A program made the translations under genes and the position numbers. A stretch of DNA of 64,000 nucleotides from Bacillus rhizoplanae (GTDB lineage Bacteria > Bacillota > Bacilli > Bacillales > Bacillaceae_G), in assembly GCF_917563915.1 (NCBI RefSeq), contig NZ_CAKJTI010000007.1:120600-184599 (forward strand), given 5' to 3'. This document shows positions 47,322 through 56,890 of the stretch, in pieces (within the stretch, counting starts at the first letter, position 1; every line of letters begins with the position of its first letter). The notes beneath the pieces were generated by a model. That model was given only the letters and a program-made list of their open reading frames with translations, did no database searches and was not told where the DNA came from.

Positions 47322-47347
47322 AAGAAGCCAGTATAATCTGGCTTCTT
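47322..47347 (-). terminator. terminator after COG2345-type regulator
   Basis: AAGAAGCCAG/CTGGCTTCTT, loop TATAAT, followed on the minus strand by an A/T-rich ATTATTTT tail. Confidence 0.85.
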
Positions 47348-47350
47348 ATT

Positions 47351-48049
47351 TTACATATGAAGATGATAATTACAAGATTTACAACCTGTTTCTAGCATAT
47401 TCTCATTGTGGGTTAATTCCATGTTCGGGAATAAAATTTCAAAGATGCCTGTCATCATATCGACGTGCATGTTGCAAATTTCTTTTGGATGGTGAATGGC
47501 AACTTCTTTAAATGGGCAATTGTATACATCATAGAAAATTTTTGTTCCATCAATGCTTAATTCAAATGTCGGAGATAATCCGGCTGTTGTTAAAGCTTCT
47601 TTCGCAATTTGTATTTTTTGTTCTACTGTTAATTCATTTTCGCTAATGCTTAGCCGATGTAGATGTTGTTCCATTAATTCTTTACCAAATTTCTTACCTG
47701 TTTCATATAGTGCTTTTTCACCGATTTCACCTAAGCTAAGCAATGTATTGCATGCAATTTGTGCTAACAATTGATAATCACGAAACGGAAACTGCAGTTG
47801 AATCACATCGTCTGATAGTGCGTATAACCGGCTTGGTCTGCCACCTTTACCTGTTTTTTTTGTTTCTGATTTTAACATATTTACATCTTCTAGCTTAGAG
47901 AGGTGTAAACGCGCAACATTTGGATGAATATCAAATTCATCAGCAATTTCTTGTACAGTAACTTCATTATGTTTTTGAGAAATATATTGATAAATATAAT
48001 AGCGTGTTGGATCAGATAGTACATTTGTAATTTTTAAAGCTTGTTCCAT
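47351..48049 (-). CDS. COG2345-type transcriptional regulator with C-terminal cysteines
   Basis: 232 aa: N-terminal winged helix (EIADEFDIHPNVARLHLSKLEDVN, wing KTGKGGRPSRLYAL) and a C-terminal domain with NCPFKEVAIHHPKEICNMH and GCKSCNYH. The pattern recalls SufR/DeoR-like Fe-S regulators, where such cysteines hold a cluster (inference). ATG 48049 has GGTGG 8 nt upstream. It is divergent from comGA; targets are unknown. Confidence 0.78.
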   Translation of the reverse strand: MEQALKITNVLSDPTRYYIYQYISQKHNEVTVQEIADEFDIHPNVARLHLSKLEDVNMLKSETKKTGKGGRPSRLYALSDDVIQLQFPFRDYQLLAQIACNTLLSLGEIGEKALYETGKKFGKELMEQHLHRLSISENELTVEQKIQIAKEALTTAGLSPTFELSIDGTKIFYDVYNCPFKEVAIHHPKEICNMHVDMMTGIFEILFPNMELTHNENMLETGCKSCNYHLHM

Positions 48050-48272
48050 GAGGATCGCCACCTTTATCGGTTTATCTGAGATAACAACATTATAATATAG
48101 ATAATGTTGTATAATAATGGGTTTTGGTAATGATTCATTAATTGTTCATAATTTCACATACTTTTTGTTATTTTTGTTTAGAAAATTGAAAAATATCATG
48201 ATAGAAATAGAAAATTCCTCATTTTTCTTTTCATGATGGCCATGATATATAAATAGTGAGGAGGGGATAACA

Positions 48273-48716
48273 GTGAATGCTGTCGAACAGTTTGCTGACA
48301 CAATCATGAAAGAAGCATGCCGGTTGCGTGCATCAGATCTTCATATTGTGCCACGTCATGAAGATGCTGTTGTGCAATTGCGTATTGGAAAGGATTTGGT
48401 GACAAAGCACTGTATTTCAAAAGAGTTTTGCGAACGGCTTGTATCGCACTTTAAATTTTTAGCAGCTATGGATATTGGTGAAAGGAGAAAGCCGCAAAAT
48501 GGTTCATTGCAGATGAAAGTTAATGAGGAGGAAGTATATTTACGCCTTTCTACTTTGCCAACTATACATCATGAAAGTTTGGTCATTCGTATGCACTTAC
48601 AAACGGCGGTGCCAAACCTCTCGCATCTCTCATTATTCCCAAGTTCCGCGAAAACACTTCTCTCTTTTTTACATCATTCGCATGGATTAATTATTTTTAC
48701 AGGACCAACTTGTTGA
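48273..48716 (+). pseudogene. comGA: comGA, 5' part interrupted by a mobile element
   Basis: The first ~146 residues of the ComGA traffic ATPase, which powers the competence pseudopilus: MNAVEQFADTIMKEACRLRASDLHI, MDIGERRKPQNGS and LSTLPTIHHESLVIRM. The frame reads through to IIFTGPT, the first residues of Walker A (GPTGSGKT), then one foreign codon and a TGA. Family length is ~350 aa. GTG start with GGAGGGG is intact. The rest of comGA and the comG operon are not in the window, so this is an insertion by the adjacent recombinase element. Confidence 0.93.
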
Positions 48717-48725
48717 GTACGTGGG
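48701..48725. other. left attachment junction (attL) of the integrated element
   Basis: Chromosomal AGGACCAACT (the GPT codons of comGA, 48701-48710) abuts element sequence TGTTGAGTACGTGGGTAGAA. The exact crossover dinucleotide cannot be fixed without the right junction. Confidence 0.75.
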
Positions 48726-48741
48726 TAGAACCTTGTATAAT
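48713..48741 (+). promoter_or_regulatory. promoter of the serine recombinase at the junction
   Basis: -35 TTGAGT (48713-48718), 17-bp spacer, -10 TATAAT (48736-48741), then GGAAGGTG and ATG 48763. The -35 begins three bases inside the element. Confidence 0.75.
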
Positions 48742-48762
48742 TACCTTTAGGAAGGTGATTAT

Positions 48763-50235
48763 ATGCTATTCAACAACAATAACATAAAGCACGTTGCAAT
48801 ATATTTAAGATTAAGTCGTGACGAAGAAAACCTAGGAATAGAACAAATATTAGATAACCACCGTCAAACACTAATTACATTATGTAATGAAAATAGATGG
48901 TCATATGAGATTTTTGAAGAAGTGGCTTCAAGTAGTACTATAATAAATCGAAAACAAATGATGAAGCTTTTGGAACGAGTGCAACAGGACTATTTTGACG
49001 CTGTTGTAGTTATGGATATAGATAGGCTTTCAAGAAATGAGTATGACGCTAGTGATATTAAAAGGATACTTTATCAAACAGAAACATTCATTGTTACACC
49101 GTATAGATTATATGATCTTACAAAAGATGATGACAGTTTATTATTAGGGATAACTAACCTTATTGCTAGTGGAGAATATAAGCAAATTCTAAGGCGTATG
49201 CAAAGAGGCAAAAAATTCGCCCAACAACAAGGGCTATGGACAGATGGAATAGCACCATTAGGCTACTCAAAAGATTCAAAAACAAGAAAACTTGTCCCTA
49301 ATGAACGTGCTAAAGATGTTCAGTTTATTTTCTCCGAAATTGTTAAAGGTACAACTATACCTGAACTTATTAAACAGCTAAATAACATGGGAATAAAAAC
49401 AAGACAGGGGTATGATTTTAAATACAATAGTATCCAGCGTATTATAAATAACGACGCTTATAAAGGAACAATAGCCAGTAACAAAACTATTGGTCAATAT
49501 AAGCCTAGACCTAAAGAAGATTGGATTATTGTCCATAATGCACACCAACCGATTGTAGATGAAGCTACTTGGGAAGCGGCAAATAAAATCGTTAATACAT
49601 ATTCGTTTAAAGCACCTAGAAGTAAAAATCGTATTTATCCTACAAGTAATCTTATTTATTGTGCGAATTGTGGCAGGATACAAGGTTGTAACCTAAAGCC
49701 AAAACTTAACAAAATCTACATTAAGCATTGTCTGTGTGGGAACAGAGGCTTTTATTATAATCCTGTGTTAGCCTTGATTAAGGAAGAAGTGTTAGGCTAC
49801 AAAGAACATATATTAAAGGCACTGGAAACGCTGGAAGAAGGTCAGCAGGAAGACAATACTCAATGTAGAAAAGAAATACTACTTAGCCGATTAAACAAGT
49901 CTAAAAAAGCTTTAAAAAACAACAATTATCTTTTTGAAGAAGAGGAAATAGATATTGTTGAATATAGAGAAAGCAAAGCTATACGACAAGAAGAAATAAA
50001 GCTAATTGAAGAAGAAATATTGGCAATAGAGAAGGAAGATAAATCAGTTAAAATAGACACCTTAAAGGAACAACTAGAGGCTGTTGAAAACTTAGTAGGT
50101 AAGTGGCATTTATTAGACAGTGAAGGCTATTCTGATGAAAAGATAAATCGCTTATTACATGGCTTTGTTGGTGGGATATTATGGTCTTTTAAAAAAGGTG
50201 CAGAATCACCGACTATAAATATAATTTACAAGTAA
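48763..50235 (+). CDS. large serine recombinase (site-specific integrase)
   Basis: 490 aa. N-terminal catalytic resolvase domain with nucleophile S18 (YLRLSRDEE) and DIDRLSRNEYD, recombinase domain (~165-270, GYSKDSKTRKLVPNERAKDVQFIF split motifs), zinc ribbon (YCANCGR ... HCLCGN, ~300-330) and a long coiled-coil (~345-450). This is the layout of phage/skin-type large serine integrases. It is the first gene inside the element and is oriented away from the comGA junction. Together with a directionality factor (not identified) it could excise the element. Confidence 0.95.
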   Translation: MLFNNNNIKHVAIYLRLSRDEENLGIEQILDNHRQTLITLCNENRWSYEIFEEVASSSTIINRKQMMKLLERVQQDYFDAVVVMDIDRLSRNEYDASDIKRILYQTETFIVTPYRLYDLTKDDDSLLLGITNLIASGEYKQILRRMQRGKKFAQQQGLWTDGIAPLGYSKDSKTRKLVPNERAKDVQFIFSEIVKGTTIPELIKQLNNMGIKTRQGYDFKYNSIQRIINNDAYKGTIASNKTIGQYKPRPKEDWIIVHNAHQPIVDEATWEAANKIVNTYSFKAPRSKNRIYPTSNLIYCANCGRIQGCNLKPKLNKIYIKHCLCGNRGFYYNPVLALIKEEVLGYKEHILKALETLEEGQQEDNTQCRKEILLSRLNKSKKALKNNNYLFEEEEIDIVEYRESKAIRQEEIKLIEEEILAIEKEDKSVKIDTLKEQLEAVENLVGKWHLLDSEGYSDEKINRLLHGFVGGILWSFKKGAESPTINIIYK

Positions 50236-50701
50236 GGATAATCATTATTGATTATTCTTTTTTATTTTGGGCAAAAAGAAAACCCCCCTAACAGCGGTTA
50301 AGCCATTAGAGGGAAAAAGAGATACACTGTTATTACTGTTAAAGGATATTAACTTAGTATCTATAACACCAGCTATTACTGGTGACAATATTTAATTAAA
50401 GTATTATTGCTTACGCCACTCATTCACTACGTTCATTCGTGCTTAATAGTATTAGCTATCAAAGATATTAGTTATTTATTAGTTATGTAGTGCGAGGAGG
50501 TTATTACTTTTATAAGTCACACTTTGAATGTCATTAGATTGCTAACATGGTTGTGATTCCCCCCTATGAAATCAATGTTATCCAGGCTGATAATCACAAT
50601 ATGATAAGTTATGTTGATATTATTTTTAAGTGAATGGGAAATTAAACAGAGAAAGAAGTATTATCGTTTTTGTTGTGGGCTATTATTAAGAAGGGATGAT
50701 T
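50236..50701. other. non-coding stretch with hairpins and one copy of a 31-bp repeat
   Basis: Directly after the integrase is a hairpin ATAATCA/TGATTAT with T run (50238-50265). The 31-bp repeat is at 50283-50313. A CACCAG/CTGGTG hairpin is near 50370. No supported ORF. Confidence 0.6.
50283..50313 (+). repeat. 31-bp repeat, copy 1
   Basis: CCCCCCTAACAGC ... ATTAGAGGG, a weak hairpin that recurs with three substitutions at 56075-56105. Both lie 50 bp after the stop of a large gene of the element. Confidence 0.75.
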
Positions 50702-50944
50702 TTGGTTGAATTTGATAATAAACAAAATCTACTTGTTATAATTTATAATGAGTATCAAAAAGATCCCCTGAAATGATGATGACATGAGACGGTATAAATT
50801 ATGTAGAAGAAAAGTTGGGAATTTAACCTGCTATGTCTTCTGGCAAAAAGGTAAAAGAGGATTCTTGGGGGGGATAATGAACTAAAAGATATTGCGTTAA
50901 AAATGACAGGTGAGAATATTAAAAGTGCAGTGGAATTAAAATAA
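50702..50944 (+). pseudogene. decayed small gene (YjcQ-like start?)
   Basis: Translation from TTG 50702 gives MVEFDNKQNLLVIIYNEYQK then DPLK and a stop. Downstream, in other frames, is a gene-like tail ending DNELKDIALKMTGENIKS plus AVELK and a stop at 50944. The start resembles YjcQ-family phage/mobile-element proteins by memory; the family call is tentative, but the broken state is clear. Confidence 0.45.
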
Positions 50945-51172
50945 AATATCTTCGCTTACCCAGCATCCATTAAGAGGGTGTTTTTTTAATGGAAAAGTAT
51001 TTCAAGTGAATTTGCTTGAACAAGATGTTTTCATATTATCTAAATTAGAAAATGTTATTTTCGCAAAAATATTCTAAATATTATTGTTTATCGACATATT
51101 CCGACTATAATTGTGGAAGAAATGTATAATAATAGAAATAGATTATACATTTTATTAAATGGAGAGAAAAAG

Positions 51173-53482
51173 ATGGCACTTTTAGAAGATAAAATCGATC
51201 AAATAACCCAACCAGAACTTAGAAATATTATTAAAAGTGAAGTGAAAAAACTTAAAGGTAGAAAACAATTCGGAGTGGTATTTGAACAGCATATACCTGA
51301 AGTTGTTCCTCTTTTTAGTGCACCCATTACCATTCGATCAACGGTGGCGAAGAAGAAAGGAAATTTGAGTGAAACTTATCGTGTAAAAAAAATATTAGGT
51401 GAAACTAGTGAAGTAGTTAAAAATTCAGACGGAACGATAGAAGAAGTACCAACTGAAAGTGTAGTTATTGTTAAGCAATTTGGAGATCCTATCTATCCTG
51501 CCTTAGTAAAATTAGATGAAGTTAGAAATGGTAATCAAAGTTCTCCACACCATGTTTTGATAGAAGCTGATAATTATCATGCACTTCAATTATTAGAATA
51601 TATGTACTCTAATAGAGTTGATTGTATCTATATTGATCCTCCATATAATACTGGTGCGAGGGATTGGAAATATAATAACGATTACATTGATTCTAATGAT
51701 ACATACAGGCATAGTAAGTGGTTATCGATGATGCAGAAACGCCTTGTATTAGCTAAACAACTATTAAAAAATGACGGAGTACTTATTCTTACCATCGACG
51801 ACTACGAATTGTATCATATCGGTACGTTACTAGAGGAAATATTTCCTGATTATGATGATTACATAGTGACAATTGAACATAACAAAAGGGGAAGAAGAGG
51901 AAAGAACTTTGCTAAGACTAATGAATTTGCTATCTTCTTAGTCCCAAAAGGGCAGGAAGTAATTCAAGAAGAGATCCTTGAAGAAATGATTGGTGGAGAA
52001 ACTAGAAATTTAAGACGAACAGGCAGTGGTTCACTAAGAACTCAACGGTGGAGAAAATTTTTCCCTATATATGTAGACAAAAATACCCTCGAAATTGTAA
52101 GTGTCGGAGACCCTATACCTCTTGGTCAACAGAGAGAAGATAGTTCAGATGAAAACATCATAACTGTCTGGCCAATTGATGAGAATGGTATAGAGAAAAA
52201 TTGGCATTATGGGCTTGAAAGAACTAGAGATGCTGTAAGTCAAGGGAAGTTACAAGCTAGAGAACAATCATATGGTGTTCAAGTTTATTACACTTTAAGG
52301 GAAAAGCAGTCTAAAAAATACAAAACTGTTTGGAGTAAGACAACATTAGATGCAAGTACCTATGGGACCGAACTCCTTTCTAAAATTATGGGTAGATCTT
52401 CTAATTTTGATTTCCCTAAGTCTGTATATGCAGTAGCAGATTGTATAAACGCAGTAGTTAGTAATCGGGAGAATGCCTTGATATTAGATTTTTTTGCTGG
52501 AAGTGGAACAACTTTACACTCAGTGTTAATGCTGAATCAAACTTATAACAAGCAACACCAATGCGTACTAGTTACAAATAATGAAGTTTCTGGAGATGAA
52601 GCGGAAAAATTAGAACAACAAGGTTATTATCCGGGTCAACCGAATTGGGAAAAACATGGGGTATGTCGGTCTGTTACATTTCCACGTTCCAAATTCACAA
52701 TTTTGGGTAAACGAGATGATGGTTCAACAATTGAAGGAGACTATACCACAGGTCGCCTTATTGATAAAGAGAAACCAAGAAATATAAAACAGATTGGATT
52801 TGTGGATGGAAAAACATTAAATACACCGATGAGAAAACAATTAGTTGCTTTAATAGATGGACTACCACAATCAAAAATTAAAGGTGATATGCCTTTCTTT
52901 TTAGACGAAAAGTGTTCTGCAACTATATTATTTGATGATACTAAGTTTGAAGAGTACTTAGAAAACCTCGAAGAAAATCTACATGTCACAGATATATACA
53001 TAATGACCTCACGTCAAAGTCAGTTTAGGAGATTTAAAGAACAAATTATAGAAAACATGGGGTATTTAATAGTTAAAGAAGAAGAAAAACGTCTGTTTTC
53101 TGAAGGATTTTCTGCAAACCTAGATTATTATAAGTTGGACTTTTTAGATCCAGATGAAGTTGCTTTAGGAATGCAATTTAAATCAATATTACCAGTTCTA
53201 TGGATGATTGCGGGATCAAAAGGCGATATTCCTGTTGTCGAAGGTTCTGTAAGGTATTTAATACCTGAGAATAGTACATACGCTATATTGATGAAGGAAC
53301 AATATTTTGGTGAATTTTCTGAAAAAATAAGCGTAAGAGAAGATTTAACACACGTCTTTATCATTACCAACTCAGAGGATGCTTACTTTGATATGAAGTC
53401 AGAGTTAAATGTTCCCAATGTAAATATGCTTTATAAAAACTATTTGAAGAATTTTGAATTAAAACGACAATGGAAGGAATAA
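51173..53482 (+). CDS. Type III-like DNA methyltransferase (Mod)
   Basis: 769-aa beta-class adenine/N4-cytosine methyltransferase: catalytic DPPYN at 155-159 precedes the SAM motif FFAGSGTT at about 441. The large region between should hold the target-recognition domain. A ~130-residue N-terminal extension precedes the catalytic core. ATG 51173 has GGAGAG; the longer frame from 51113 is less likely. It ends 6 nt before a helicase-nuclease gene, the usual Mod-Res layout. It would protect host DNA at an unknown site. Confidence 0.88.
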   Translation: MALLEDKIDQITQPELRNIIKSEVKKLKGRKQFGVVFEQHIPEVVPLFSAPITIRSTVAKKKGNLSETYRVKKILGETSEVVKNSDGTIEEVPTESVVIVKQFGDPIYPALVKLDEVRNGNQSSPHHVLIEADNYHALQLLEYMYSNRVDCIYIDPPYNTGARDWKYNNDYIDSNDTYRHSKWLSMMQKRLVLAKQLLKNDGVLILTIDDYELYHIGTLLEEIFPDYDDYIVTIEHNKRGRRGKNFAKTNEFAIFLVPKGQEVIQEEILEEMIGGETRNLRRTGSGSLRTQRWRKFFPIYVDKNTLEIVSVGDPIPLGQQREDSSDENIITVWPIDENGIEKNWHYGLERTRDAVSQGKLQAREQSYGVQVYYTLREKQSKKYKTVWSKTTLDASTYGTELLSKIMGRSSNFDFPKSVYAVADCINAVVSNRENALILDFFAGSGTTLHSVLMLNQTYNKQHQCVLVTNNEVSGDEAEKLEQQGYYPGQPNWEKHGVCRSVTFPRSKFTILGKRDDGSTIEGDYTTGRLIDKEKPRNIKQIGFVDGKTLNTPMRKQLVALIDGLPQSKIKGDMPFFLDEKCSATILFDDTKFEEYLENLEENLHVTDIYIMTSRQSQFRRFKEQIIENMGYLIVKEEEKRLFSEGFSANLDYYKLDFLDPDEVALGMQFKSILPVLWMIAGSKGDIPVVEGSVRYLIPENSTYAILMKEQYFGEFSEKISVREDLTHVFIITNSEDAYFDMKSELNVPNVNMLYKNYLKNFELKRQWKE

Positions 53483-53488
53483 TTTAAA

Positions 53489-56023
53489 ATGAAAATTGGC
53501 TTAAAGGATTTTCAAGAAGACGCAGTAGAAGAATTGATTAAGGAATTGTCAAAAGCTAAGCGAGAAGTAAAAGAAGATGGTTTACAGGCAGTTGTATTAT
53601 CATCACCTACTGGTTCAGGTAAAACAGTTATTACAGCAGCGTTAATGGAATCAATTTTGGAAGGGTCAGATGGTATTCCCGCTGAAAGAGATGCTGTTTT
53701 TCTTTGGTTCTCAGATCAACCTGAATTAAATGAACAGTCCCGTAAGAAAATTTTAGATTGTTCCGACCGATTTCGCGAAAATGATATTGTAATGATTGGT
53801 CCTGATTTTGATCAAGAAACATTTGATGGTGGTAAACTTTATTTTGTTAATGCACAAAAGTTAGGTAGAGATAAACTTTTAACAACAAAAGGTGACCATC
53901 GAAATTATACAATATGGGAGACTATCCAAAACTCCTCAGATCTATACAAAGACAAATTCTATTTAATTATTGACGAAGCACATAGAGGAATGAATCGAAC
54001 CTCATATGATGAAAAATTCTCTAGAACAACAGTACAAAAACTCGTTCTTGGCGACCCAGGATTAGGAATAAATCCTATAGGAATGGTAATAGGTATCTCA
54101 GCTACTCCAGATAGATTTTTAAGATTATTACAAGGTACGCAACAAAAAGTAAATAGAAGGATCCCTCGTGTAATAGAGATTGATCCTGAAGTTGTAAGAA
54201 CATCGGGTCTACTAAAAGATAAAATTGTTTTGTTTCATCCAGAAGAAGAACAGTATTCTGATTGGACATTACTCTCAGCTGCTACACGTCAATTAGTAAT
54301 GATGCGTAGGGAATGGAGTAAGTACACTTTGTCTCAGGGAAATGACGAAGTGCATCCAGCCATGGTTATTCAGGTTGAGGATAGAAATGATACCAGCATT
54401 ACTAAAACGAATCTTGAATTAGTCATTAGGACAATTGAGGATGAATATGGAACTATTAGTGATGAAGAGATTGCACATTGCTTTGAAGAGGATGTAGATA
54501 TATCTGCTGGAAATAAACGAATAAGGAAAATTGAGGCTTCGAAAATTCAAGATCAAAAAAATATAAAATTTATTTTATTTAAAATGAGTTTAACAACTGG
54601 TTGGGACTGTCCTCGTGCCGAGGTTATGATGTCATTTAGAAAGGCAAAAGATTATACTTTAATCGCACAGTTGATAGGTAGGATGGTGAGAACTCCTTTA
54701 GCTAGGAGAATAGAAGCCCAAGAATTATTAAACTCTGTATCGTTATATCTACCACATTATGACTCCGAAGGATTACGTAATGTAATAGATCATTTAAAGA
54801 ATGACCCTGATTTCGTACCTCCAACAAGTATTGAAAATGGGAATAACCAAGTAATTCTTAATCGTCATAAAGATTTTGATCATGTTTTTAAAGTACTAGG
54901 AGAAATACCTACGTACCCACTTGAAAAAAGCAGAAAAACATCAAATGTAAGGCGTTTAATAAAATTATCTCGTTTATTAACATCCTTTCACCAAATAGAT
55001 TCTGAGGCTTTAGATAATTCGAAGAATCTAATAATCCAGACCTTGTTTAATGAAAAGGAAAAATTAAAAACTAAGGATAAGAGTTTTGCAACAAAAATCA
55101 GTGAAGCAGATGAGATGATAATAAATCCTATTACAGTTGAACAAGGAATATGGAGGGAACTCCCGGGAGAATCACTAAGAGTTAAACTTAGTGAGCCTAA
55201 TATTGCTGAATTGTTTAATAGGTGTGGAAAGAGACTGGGGGAAGGTCTTCATTTAGATTATTGGTCAACTTATTATGATAGACAAAACCCTAATACTTCT
55301 AAATTAGAATTATTTCTTACCTTGCAACATAAAGAGGTGTATGAAGAACTAGAAAATGTATGTAAGTTGCGTTTAAACGAATTGTTTGAAACTCACAAAC
55401 TGGCAATTAAAGCACTTTCTACATCAGAACAAGAAAAATATAATATTATTAGGGGACAATCAAAAATACCTGAAAAAATTGAGTTTATAGCACCTACTCA
55501 AATTTTATTCTATGGAGATATCAGAAGTTCTGACTATGAACTATATGATAAACACCTTTATATTACTGATAAGGGAGTTTTCCCAGCGAAATTAAATGGT
55601 TGGGAAAAAGCAACGATAGAAGCAGAAATATTACGTGAAGATGTGGTTGGATGGTTGCGAAATTTTGATAGAAAAACATGGTCGTTTTCAATACCATATG
55701 AAGATTCAGGTAAAATTAAACCAATGTATCCTGATTTTCTAGTTGTTAGGAAGTTAGGAGACAATCTAATTGTAGACATACTTGAACCACATAGAGATGA
55801 TTTGGATGATAACTGGAAAAAGGCGGTAGGATTAGCTAAATTTGCTGGTGAACACTGGAACAGTTTTGGTCGAATTGAGTTAATACGTAAAAATGGAACA
55901 CGATTAAAGAGATTAAACTTTAATGATGAAAATGTAAGGACTAGAGTGGCTGGTGTTAAAAGCAACGATCACCTTGATACTTTATTTGATATTCTATCAA
56001 CTGAATTATATAAACAATTATGA
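53489..56023 (+). CDS. Type III-like restriction subunit (Res) helicase-nuclease
   Basis: 844 aa. SF2 helicase with Walker A SSPTGSGKT (39-46), DEAH (~162-165), ISATP and the C-terminal helicase motif QLIGRMVRTP. Near the C-terminus (about 748-768) is a PD-(D/E)xK-like segment YPDFLVV ... VDILEPH, followed by a helix KAVGLAKFAGEHW. The usual lysine of the ExK motif is replaced by histidine (EPH). The partner mod gene is 6 nt upstream. Confidence 0.85.
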   Translation: MKIGLKDFQEDAVEELIKELSKAKREVKEDGLQAVVLSSPTGSGKTVITAALMESILEGSDGIPAERDAVFLWFSDQPELNEQSRKKILDCSDRFRENDIVMIGPDFDQETFDGGKLYFVNAQKLGRDKLLTTKGDHRNYTIWETIQNSSDLYKDKFYLIIDEAHRGMNRTSYDEKFSRTTVQKLVLGDPGLGINPIGMVIGISATPDRFLRLLQGTQQKVNRRIPRVIEIDPEVVRTSGLLKDKIVLFHPEEEQYSDWTLLSAATRQLVMMRREWSKYTLSQGNDEVHPAMVIQVEDRNDTSITKTNLELVIRTIEDEYGTISDEEIAHCFEEDVDISAGNKRIRKIEASKIQDQKNIKFILFKMSLTTGWDCPRAEVMMSFRKAKDYTLIAQLIGRMVRTPLARRIEAQELLNSVSLYLPHYDSEGLRNVIDHLKNDPDFVPPTSIENGNNQVILNRHKDFDHVFKVLGEIPTYPLEKSRKTSNVRRLIKLSRLLTSFHQIDSEALDNSKNLIIQTLFNEKEKLKTKDKSFATKISEADEMIINPITVEQGIWRELPGESLRVKLSEPNIAELFNRCGKRLGEGLHLDYWSTYYDRQNPNTSKLELFLTLQHKEVYEELENVCKLRLNELFETHKLAIKALSTSEQEKYNIIRGQSKIPEKIEFIAPTQILFYGDIRSSDYELYDKHLYITDKGVFPAKLNGWEKATIEAEILREDVVGWLRNFDRKTWSFSIPYEDSGKIKPMYPDFLVVRKLGDNLIVDILEPHRDDLDDNWKKAVGLAKFAGEHWNSFGRIELIRKNGTRLKRLNFNDENVRTRVAGVKSNDHLDTLFDILSTELYKQL

Positions 56024-56053
56024 CTGTTAGGGCTATTCCCTGACAGTTTTTTT
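56023..56053 (+). terminator. mod-res terminator
   Basis: ACTGTTAGGG, 5-nt loop, CCCTGACAGT and seven T; the 5' arm begins at the res stop. Confidence 0.92.
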
Positions 56054-56074
56054 ATGTAAATTAGGAAAAATAAG

Positions 56075-56105
56075 CCCCCCTAACAGCTATTAAGCTATTA
56101 GAGGG
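56075..56105 (+). repeat. 31-bp repeat, copy 2
   Basis: CCCCCCTAACAGC ... ATTAGAGGG, matching 50283-50313 at 28 of 31 positions. Confidence 0.75.
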
Positions 56106-56182
56106 ACGGCAGAGAACAAGCCATGTTGTTTACATGAAAAAGAAAAGTGATTAACACTTTATTTAAGCCACTACTGTTAATC

Positions 56183-56890
56183 ATGGCATTAAATTTAATA
56201 AAAGGTTTATCGAAGGAAATAAAAGAAAGAGTTGAATGTTAGTGAAATTTACTTGACTTGATAATGGTGCAGATTCATTAAGGTCTGCATATGAAAACTT
56301 AGAACAATTAAAAGAGATAATTGTTGGTGAAGGACATAGACTAAAAGACGCAGTTATTTTTCTTAATCATGGAGTAGAACTGTTGTTAAAATACATTCTT
56401 CAACAACGTAGTCCAGCGTTAATGTTTGAAAAAATTGAACCTTACTTAAAAGCAAAACAGGGCTTGAAAAAGTTTAAAGGTGGTCAAAAGATGGTCTTTG
56501 ATATAGATGGAAATGTAAGGACTGTTAGTCTTTTAGAGGCGTTAAAGAGAATTGAGTATCTCTGTGATATTGATATTATTGAAGAATTTTATGCCACAAT
56601 TCTTTATGTTAATAAAATACGTAATAATTTCATGCATTACGAAGTGGAATTGGATGACAAGGAAACGGAAACCCTTAGTGACAAACTTACAAGTGTGTTA
56701 TGAACAAGCAATAGAATTTCTTGAAATTCATATTGAGGATTTAGATGATTATATTTAGGACTCACGTTTTGAACTTACCACTGAAGAATATGCGGGGCAA
56801 CAAGCAGAATTTTGGGCTGAAATGCAGTATGAAGATATGAAAATCGAAGATATAGAATGTGCTTACGAAGATCTAGGTGAAGGAAAATAG
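56183..56890 (+). pseudogene. broken HEPN-domain gene
   Basis: Reading starts MALNLIKGLSKEIKERVEC, shifts frame near 56240, continues LRSAYENLEQLKEIIVGE, FLNHGVELLLKYILQQ and VNKIRNNFMHYEVELDDK, shifts back near 56700 to YEQAIEFLEIHIEDLDDYI, then a stop, then an in-frame tail to 56890. RNNFMH is an Rx4H motif as in HEPN RNases/toxins. Two frameshifts and one nonsense codon make it inactive. The 321-bp ORF at 56383 is only its central part. Confidence 0.75.

Noticed and set aside
48120-48272. ComK box upstream of comGA
   Set aside because: The region is AT-rich with A and T runs, but no pair of AAAA-N5-TTTT boxes with standard spacing could be found by eye.
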